A DNA stretch of 64,000 nt, from positions 57,801,530-57,865,529 of the forward strand of contig CM045763.1 of assembly GCA_025200525.1 (NCBI GenBank), written 5' to 3'. This stretch comes from Camellia lanceoleosa (taxonomy: Eukaryota > Streptophyta > Magnoliopsida > Ericales > Theaceae). Made by a program: the position numbers and the translations under genes. This document shows positions 56,668 to 64,000 of the stretch, piece after piece (position 1 is the stretch's first letter; each line of letters begins with the position of its first letter). The notes below the pieces were generated by a model. The model saw only the letters and a list, made by a program, of their open reading frames with translations, did not search any database and had not been told where the DNA came from.

Positions 56668-59345
56668 GAAATCAGAGCACGCGTCCGGAGGACCTTGGCT
56701 ACAGCTGACTCAATTTGTGTCATGGTTCTAAATCAACCAAAGAGTCCAACCGCAAATCGCTTTTGAAGAAAACAGATTTTTGAAAAGTAGTGCCAAACAT
56801 GGATCGCTTTTGCCAGACATGAGTCGCCACCTAAATATTTTTAAAACGGGAAATTTAGAAACTCGACTCGGTCAAGGCCACATGTCCGCTATCACCAAAG
56901 TGGTCTTGGCTCGAGCTTGGGTACGACGGGAAGGCCAAATATGAGCACTTTTCGCCTCGTCAAGACCGCCTCTACTAACCGTGATATCCAATTTTGAAAA
57001 CTTTATATGTTCTTATTCCTAAGTATTAGCCTAGAATTACTATGTTGTGCACAAAGAAACAAGTATAGACTAGATCGCCTAATTTGGGAATAAACATTGC
57101 ATATCCGCTTTTGTCTCGAAAAACGTGTTAGATTTTGCTACTCGCAATTAGGCTAAAATACGGATTTCAATGAGTTGTCCCAACTCAAGCAATCCAACCT
57201 CCACCCACAGGCATTCAAACAGTAATATCACATAAGCATTTAGCCGCATGGTAAGCATACTGTCATGTTAACATTCACACGCATGCGATATGCTAAAGCC
57301 ATAAAACTTACATCAGACTCGTACAAACAAGAAACTAGTTAGCAAACATGCGTGACCTAGTTCATGTTAAATGGATAATGCATCACATACGGTGCAATCT
57401 AACATGTGCTCGGCTAACCCTAAACATGGCATGTGAGATGCAACAACTATCACGTATTCAATTTGGAATTGAAAGTACGATGCAGTTTGCATGATGTGCC
57501 GAGCTCGGTGCATGTAAACAAATGCATGAATGCACACATACATTGCATAAGGTATGCTAAAATAAGTATGCCCTAATCTACCATCGAAAGCGGTAAATAA
57601 AAGGAGAAAGAAATGGGGTTGGAAGACATACACCCACTCACGACACTTATTACATTTTTGCCCCGCCGAGGGACCAAAAGAATAATACAAATTAACTACA
57701 CAAGCTAATTAAATATTACAAATTGACTAAATTAATTAAACAGATTAATTAATCTAATTAAAGCAAGAAAACGCCTCGGATGAGGGCTGATGCAAGGCTT
57801 GAAATCACTCGAACCGACCGTCATGCAAGTGTGCCTCTGCTTTTCCTCGCTATCCTTCTCGTAAAATTGTCAAAGTCCAGAGTGTCTCTCGGGACATTGG
57901 AGAGTACCACCGCTAGAGCAGAGAACCACCGCTAAAGGATATGGCCACCGCACTAAATGAAGCTATCGGTCGCCAATTGGTCACGGCAAGACTAAACAAA
58001 GGCTTGCCGGCACAAAATTCCTGCAGAACCTGCAGACCACAGCAGCAGAGGACAACAAAATGCATGGCAGTGTGATTCAAGGTATTTATGCACTACACAC
58101 ACCTCTTATCATGTTATTGGTTCAAAGGGTCATGTGCCTCGATTCCCGGACCACCAATCGCGCATTTCCATGCGTGATGACCCTAAGGACCATGGATGCA
58201 ACTTTACTTTCAAATGCATGCAAATCACATAGGCACAAAAGGGGTACCAAACCTCTATCAAACCCACTTCAAGAGGCTTGGCATACATGTCAATGTGGTG
58301 CAATCCTAAGCATGTTATCTAGGATGCAAGATGGACAATGTGATACACTTATGCAATCATGCAAACAAGCACACAAGTCAAGCATGCGAACCACATGAGG
58401 GATGGACTTATACATGATCTAGGCAACCCAAATAGGCCTAAATCAGTAACCAAAATGCCTACAATTGGGGACTAAACACACACACACATGCACATGTTAA
58501 GGTACCAAACCCAAGGCATAACAAACAACATTCAAGCACACTTGAAATGAGTTAAACATGGACAATTGATATGCACATAAAGCTCTGAAAATCATACAAA
58601 ATGTGATGCCAAAACATGCAACAAAGCAAACCAAACAAAGCATGCCTGGTCCAAGTCTTGGAACAAGCCAATGAGGCATTGAACTACACTTATGCAAAGC
58701 AATTATGGCATGCATTAAACAACCCAAAACAGAGTTTTAGCATATCAAATTAGGCCCAAAGGACCACTTAGATGGCATCTAAGAAGCTTGAAATCAAGAG
58801 CATGCAACATGACCAAAACATGGAGCATTTAACATTAGCTTAAGAAGTCACAAAGAGGCATGCAATGTAAACGTACAAGCACTTCTAGGGGACTGAAATA
58901 GCATGCTAGGTGGTTCCAAACCATCAAAACAAGGGAAGCAAAGCATGCTACACACTCGTGCTCTTAAGGCCAACAAGCCAAATACAAAGAGGCTACAAAA
59001 TACATGCTAAGATTGACCAAAGCAACCATGGACAGAGCTAAAGCATGGTAAAATAAGCTTACAAGTTTCATGGATCTAAGCCTAAAACATGCTAGAAATG
59101 AAGGCACACTACCTAGACATATTAAGGCATCAAAAGGCATTACAAGGCAACCATGCTAAGCATGCATAGGAGACCAAAACCAACTTGAAAACATGTTATA
59201 TCACGGTAATATAAGCATGGAAAACAAGCCAAACATGCTCAACACACACTCAAGCATAGATTCACTTAAGAGACCAAAACATGCCCTTTTCAAGGACATC
59301 AAGGAGAGGGGGTGACCCTCCCCTTTCTAGGACTTTGAGGCACCA

Positions 59346-59385
59346 TCTCCACCACTGAAATCCCTCAAGATTTTAGTGGTGGAGA
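59346..59385. other. Hairpin in the 5' LTR of element B, one mismatch
   Basis: Same as 40722-40761 except for one C to T change in the right arm. Confidence 0.85.
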
Positions 59386-59895
59386 GGTCCAAGCATGACA
59401 GTCCCGGATCTCCACAAAATAGCACAAAAAGTGCCCTTTTCAAGGCCTAAGGGTGGTCAAACCTACCCAAACCACTAAACACTCTTAATATACTATAAAG
59501 AGGGTTAAAAATCAGAACTTTTTTGTGCCAAACACTAAACTCAAAAACTGTTTTAAAGCAAGCAAAAATAGATTGCAAGAATGGGGTAAATAAAGTAAGT
59601 TTCTTACCCTCGAAGGTTTTCTTCACAAGGGTTGAAGTGTTGGTTTCCTCGAGTACCAAACCAGCTCCAAAGCTTCAAAACAAACCTCTGGACCCTCAAG
59701 AACCAAAGGAAGGTGAAACACTAGGTGCTTGTGTGCTAAAGTGTGAACTAAAGCACCTAGTGTACTAAATAAGCAAGGAAAAGAGAGATAGGATAGATAT
59801 AGAATTTCTAACCTAAAACCAGGGCTCAACCTTCTCCTAAAATGTCTAACTCTCTGATTTTTTTGCTAACCCTTGAGCCAAGAGAAGAGCCTTCT

Positions 59896-59966
59896 CTTTA
59901 TAGGCAACAAAGACTTACAAACTAAGTCATTCAAGGGTTCATCCCTCCATACACGTGTATGGAGGG
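59896..59966 (-). promoter_or_regulatory. G-box palindrome and TATA box driving element B
   Basis: A palindrome centred on CACGTG at 59943-59966 and TATAAAG at 59896-59902 on the minus strand. Being in the 5' LTR, this pair would drive full-length element RNA. Confidence 0.7.
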
Positions 59967-60345
59967 GAAACAAGAGCTAAACAGCTGTCTAAAAATATCT
60001 CAGAAAGCAGCTGTAAAGTGGTCGGCTAGGCAAAATGGTCATTTTGCCAAAAAGAGTGCCGACCGGCACAATATAGTGCCGGTGGAAACTACAGCCAGCC
60101 GGTGGCCTCTAGCCACAGCCGGTGGTGTGTGGGGATGCCTCAAAAAGCATTCACTGCCCCTCCAAGGCAAAACACAAGTGTTTGGTGCAAAACCAAACAC
60201 AAACGGTCGAGTTCGGAGGCCCTGAGGCAAGGCTCGCACAGCCGAGAACTCCGGGAACTCCAAACGAACACAAACATGGGTAATCACCGAGTGTTCAAAC
60301 AGTGACGTCCGAGTCTTGAGGACGGTCAAAAATGGGGTGTCTACA

Positions 60346-60350
60346 ACAGC
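60346..60350. repeat. Right target site duplication of element B (ACAGC)
   Basis: Identical to 37994-37998. Confidence 0.92.
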
Positions 60351-61054
60351 TTAGCTTACGTGATTTCAAAACAAAAAATAGAATAAGTATGCTATTCTAA
60401 CTCTTATGTTGGTCAAAACATTTTTACAAAAAAAATCAAGAGACAAAAAAAGGGGTCAAGGCAATGAACTAGGGGCATAGTCGAGTTAGAGATTCTGTCT
60501 TTTCCACCTCTCGAGTCAACTATTTAGTGTATATAAGTATGTATTCATACTAGTCAGTGTATATAAGTGTGTTCCTTTCATACCAGTCAGTATATTTATA
60601 CCAGTCGGTTTATTTATACTGGTCAGTGTATATAAGTGTGTTTGGATTAATTTGCTTCGTTTTTCAGTTCGTTAGGTCATTTGTTGATTCAGGTCAGTAA
60701 AGAGTCAATGTCTAATTCAGACTTCAAAAATTCAATCATTTTCAAATTCAATCAAACAAATTGTTTTCAAGTTCAAAGTGATATGCTAGTCATGCCAGTG
60801 ATGAGCAAAAATGAAACTGATTTTATTGAAGTCAGGGGAGGACATTCCCGATTACAGAAACTCTATAAAAAAAAAAAACAAAAACAAAAAACAAAAAAAC
60901 AAAAACACAAAAAAAAAAAAAAAACAAATAGAGAGAGAGAGAGATCTTTTTCTTCTTTCTTCTCCAGCAGCAACCCGACGGCGAAGATTGCAACCAGCTT
61001 CATTTGCACACAGCTTCATTGCCTAACTTTTCCATTAGCTGCCTCGCTTCATCT
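60351..61054 (+). other. Interior of element A after element B
   Basis: It continues the homology to element B's interior (ATGAACTAGGGGCATAGTCGAG at about 60460). It then has four GTGTATATAAGTRTG / CATACTAGTCAGT units (60525-60645) and an A-rich tract at 60865-60930. No sense gene is recognised. Confidence 0.6.
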
Positions 61055-61543
61055 TTACTTCTTTGAAGCTTTTGAAGACTCTGCCTCGGCCTTGGCAGAG
61101 CTTCCAAAGGAGATTATTCCTCGCCGGCCATCAAATTGGTTGTACAAAGAAACCCCGAATCGAGTCACGGAGGTTGTCAGTCGTTTCAGCTCTTTGTTCT
61201 GTTTTTTCAGCGCGCTAACTTCCCATCGAGAATCTTTGTACATATGTTGAAGTAAAGAAAGTTGTGCATTCAATCGATGCACCTCACACGTTCTGTTCTA
61301 CAGCCGATGAGACAAGTTGGAGACCGCAGTCACGGTCTCCACACATGACCTCAGCGTATACGAGTTTGCTTCGATGTCAGATTGTGCCGCCATGATTTGT
61401 TCAACTGACATCGCTGGAAAGTTGAAAACAGGAGAAGGAGGAGGAGCCCATGGTTGAGGTTCAAGGGAGTCAGAATTGGTCATCTCTATCGTGGACTCGT
61501 TCAGGTCTGGAAAAAGAGTGAGAGAACCTTGTGAAGAGGCCAT
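61055..61543 (-). CDS. Antisense ORF of element A, coiled-coil-like, unknown function
   Basis: One minus-strand frame runs from [17 protein letters not shown] at 61543 to a stop at 61055, interrupted by one stop at 61298-61300. The part before it is Pro-rich ([17 protein letters not shown]), then acidic. The part after it has a heptad-like helix ([33 protein letters not shown]) and a basic end ([12 protein letters not shown]). I recognise no family. It sits antisense near the 3' part of its element, as the PMD gene does in element B. Short length and the internal stop make it uncertain whether it is expressed. Confidence 0.45.
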
Positions 61544-61866
61544 GGCAGAGAAGAGTAATGCAAAAGAAAGAGGTTACAGAGTGGTAGCAGAGAAAGTTTG
61601 CAGGCTTTTGCTCTGCCTCTTTCTTTCACAGGCCTCAACTTAAAAAGAGGATAAAGCCAAAGAAAAAGACAAAGAGGGAGGAAGGCTCAAGATGATCATT
61701 GACAATCGGGGCAGGATTGGATAGCCTGTCGATCAGGCGCTGCGATTGTTGAAATCGCGTGCCAGACACAACGCTCGAAGAAGATGAAAAAAGAGAGAGT
61801 AAGACAAAGACAGAAAGAGAGGCGGGAGAGTTGTATATATATATATATATGTATATGTATTGTATA
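61544..61866. other. Upstream of the antisense ORF, with a TA repeat
   Basis: The minus strand carries CT-rich words suitable for a leader (61600-61680). A TA/TG repeat lies at about 61834-61866. No gene is recognised. Confidence 0.45.
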
Positions 61867-64000
61867 TGTCACGACCCAAACCCTACTATGGGTTTAGCAT
61901 CAGAATCGCCAAGAATCCGAGATTATCAAGGCCTCACAAGAATACAGCTTAAACAGTATGTGGCTCAAGCGGAAGCCAATACAGTAAATAACTAGTGTCC
62001 ATTGAGTTGTGAAAATCTGTATGCCAAAAACATTTTTCATGCATTCATACGTAATGCCTATACAATCATTTACAAACATTCAAGATGGGACCTAATCCTC
62101 GATAACAAAGGCAAAAAACAAGAGATAGTCTATACAGTAGTACAAAACAGTAAGGAAACCGATAGGGGACACAAAAACACCCCAAGCCATAGCATGGCAA
62201 CTCGGAACCTCGCAGTGAGGCACATAGGCTGGCTTGACAAAATTGGGGACCAACCCACACTCCTAGCTCCGGTCTGGCTGCTGAGAATCTACATATATAT
62301 ATATAAACAGTGAGCTAAAGCCTAGTGAATAACATAATGCGTAAAGAGGTTATGAATGAATGTCGTTACAGTAATGAAATCAGTTCATTAAACAAGATTT
62401 TACTTTTCAAGATTTCACCAATCACCATATGTGGTACATCCATTAGCCTATAAGCAGTAGGTCCAAAAGGACCGGGCCTTAACAGACCCAACAGTAATGA
62501 TGGCCATCAGTCAGTAAACAGTATGGTTCCACAAGGAAACCGACAGAGCTCTGTAACAGTAAACAGTAAGTGCTAAGGATGCCACAATACAGTTCAGAAT
62601 ACAGGACATACATTCATTCAGTAAACAATAGCAGTTCAGTAAACAGTTCAGTTCAGTATTCAAAAGATAACCATTTTGAACATATCTTTACACAATTGTT
62701 ACTCACAGAGATTGGGCTAATAGCAGCTAGAGCGCGTCCCCGAGAGCCAACCCTAAACAGTAAACCAATAGAACACACACTAAGTTCACAGTTGGAAGGA
62801 TGATAACTAAATCCCTAAATTTCCTCGGTGTGGTTCTATGTCTAAATCCTCATTAAGATGCCTTAAACTAGGCCTAGGAATGCCTAGGATGGGATGAGGA
62901 TGCAAAAATGCGCACAGAAACAGTTTCAGAATTTTCAATAAAATAGAGCCTCCGCTCGAGCGCAGGTTTCCCCGCTCGAGCGGACAAGCAAACAAAGGTC
63001 CTCGCTCGAGCGTCAATTTCCCCGCTCGAGCTTGAGACACAACCCTACGCTCGAGCGTACATTCCCCGCCGAAGCGGCGATGATGCAAGAAGATGCCTTT
63101 GGATGCGATTTTCCGCTGAAGGAAACACTCCGCCGAGCGATCAGAAACAAGTTGAAGAAATGTCGGGCATGATTTCCGCCGAAGCGCACTTCGGGCCAAG
63201 CGGACATCAAAAATCTGGAAAATCCAGGTTTGTGTTCCAAGTTCAAAACTCAAGTTTGATACCCCCAACTCGATCCTCTTGGGCCCATTTTCTGGAAAAC
63301 TCTTTCAAACACATAGAATAACACGTTTTGAAGCTTAATTTAAGAAATCAAGGTCCAAGGGTGTTTCAATTAAACTCAATTTCAAACTAATTTTCAAGAA
63401 CAACATGCAAACATGACATGCAAGCACTTTAAACCAAATTCAAGGTTCAAATCTTGCTCTATTGAGCTCCAATCTTTGAAAACAATGTGGAAACATGGAC
63501 TATGATAAAAACATGGACATGCATGTATAATTCTCCAAGGATGTAACTTCAAAATATGCCAAAATGACCATGCATGCAACAATGGAGCTCTAATTCAACA
63601 ATTATGAACAAAATCAAGACTCAAGTTCTCTATAACCATGATACATGCAAGATGGAGCTTAAAGATAGCAAGAAGACAATGAATACACTTACCTAAGTCT
63701 TGTAATTTAAGCCTAGAAACTCAATTATGCAAATACACTTCAATCCTTAAGCAATTCTTCTAGGTTCCAAGCCTACATACAAGATGAAATCAACTCTCTC
63801 TCTATTCCCCTCTCTCTATGGTCGGTGGTGAGGCAACAAAATGGGCTGATGAAAGCTTTGTTATAAGGCTCTTGGAAATCAATAAACAAGTGGGCCACTC
63901 ACATGGCAATTTGGTAATTAAATCAAACTTGACAATTAATTCGTTTAAATCTAATTTAATCATTCCTAACCAATTTTCAGATAAATATACCATTAAATCA
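61867..64000 (+). mobile_element. Probable start of another LTR element (TGTCACGACCC)
   Basis: TGTCACGACCCAAACCC at 61867 has the TG start and wording common at the ends of plant Ty3/gypsy LTRs. A TATA-like TATATAAACAG lies at about 62298-62308, a plausible distance downstream for a plus-strand LTR promoter. The other end, PBS and coding region are not in the window. Orientation and class are therefore tentative. No protein-coding gene is recognised to the window end. Confidence 0.4.
62951..63060. repeat. Cluster of CGCTCGAGCG palindromes
   Basis: CGCTCGAGCG occurs at about 62953, 62973, 63003 and 63048, with a one-base variant at 63023. From 63066 to 63190 the places where more units would be expected read CCGCCGAAGCGG, TCCGCTGAAGGA, CCGCCGAGCG and CCGCCGAAGCGC. 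Confidence 0.75.

Larger units (their letters stand above)
37999..60345 (-). mobile_element. Element B: 22.3-kb LTR element carrying an antisense PMD gene
   Basis: In element orientation (right to left): 5' LTR 56673-60345, PBS 56648-56667, remnant sense ORF 55334-55962, a nested solo LTR, repeated non-coding blocks, the antisense PMD gene, a tandem duplication, a polypurine tract at 41737-41750 and the 3' LTR 37999-41736. ACAGC duplications flank it. There is no protease, RT, RNase H or integrase. It is therefore a large retrotransposon derivative that must be moved by another element's proteins. In the well-preserved half of the LTRs the two copies differ by roughly fifteen substitutions in 2.3 kb by eye, so the insertion is young. 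Confidence 0.9.
56673..60345 (-). repeat. 5' LTR of element B
   Basis: About 3.67 kb. From 58020 to 60345 it is nearly identical to the 3' LTR, apart from one missing 20-bp GTGCCGACCGGCAC unit and scattered mostly C/T changes. From 56673 to about 58020 it is riddled with small deletions and scrambled GC-rich words, and its end (expected TGTAGCACG on the plus strand) is garbled. The G-box palindrome is at 59943-59966, TATAAAG at 59896-59902 and the hairpin at 59346-59385. Confidence 0.9.
31629..61866 (+). mobile_element. Element A: large non-autonomous LTR element, split by element B
   Basis: Its 5' LTR (31629-35128) starts TGTAAACACCCCATTTT and is followed by a degenerate PBS. The interior has no gag or pol; it contains A-rich tracts, repeated blocks and an antisense ORF. 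Element B splits it at 37998/60346. The joined flanks are colinear with a homologous stretch inside element B (49130-49370, inverted), which confirms that the two halves of A belong together. No 3' LTR is in the window; a different LTR seems to start at 61867. Confidence 0.75.

Overview
This window is plant nuclear DNA, most likely from a flowering plant and probably a eudicot. It is almost entirely transposable elements in AT-rich intergenic sequence. I see Tat-lineage Ty3/gypsy pol genes, a large LTR element carrying a plant-mobile-domain (PMD) gene, a non-autonomous element primed by initiator Met-tRNA, an L1-type LINE fragment and many small inverted-repeat elements. I recognise no intact host gene and no tRNA, rRNA or CRISPR. 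The species cannot be named from the sequence.

Layout. Bases 1-7283 hold a decayed Tat-type Ty3/gypsy element on the minus strand: LTR 6761-7283, then PBS, gag, protease, RT, RNase H, a second archaeal-type RNase H, and integrase down to 1306, followed by a tandem-repeat tail. From 7284 to 25880 the sequence is gene-poor and contains several MITE-like inverted-repeat elements, a 1.6-kb LTR element without coding capacity (19102-20668), a 5'-truncated LINE with A-tail and 17-bp target duplication (21163-22832), and a short A-tailed retroposed fragment (24991-25070). A second Tat-type element runs on the plus strand from about 25881 to 31628, where it is cut inside integrase.

From 31629 on, the window is a nest of insertions. 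Element A (plus strand, 5' LTR 31629-35128) sits in the integrase of the second Tat element. Element B (minus strand, 37999-60345, 22.3 kb) sits in A and is flanked by the target duplication ACAGC. It has a 5' LTR at 56673-60345, a PBS, a remnant sense ORF, no pol, a PPT, and a 3' LTR at 37999-41736. A solo LTR of a related subfamily (50912-54605, duplication CCCGG) sits inside B. A resumes at 60346 and seems to be cut again at about 61867 by a further LTR that begins TGTCACGACCC.

Element B carries, antisense to itself, an intron-containing PMD gene (44853-48068) with its own TATA box. Element A carries a different antisense ORF in the equivalent place (61055-61543). Neither element shows pol, so both look like large non-autonomous derivatives that depend on proteins from other elements. 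B's LTRs share a G-box palindrome 40 bp upstream of a TATA box, a strong hairpin, and clusters of a GTGCCG/CGGCAC motif that also occurs upstream of the PMD gene. Part of the window (about 54.2-58.0 kb) shows many small deletions relative to the sister LTR and may be poorly polished consensus.
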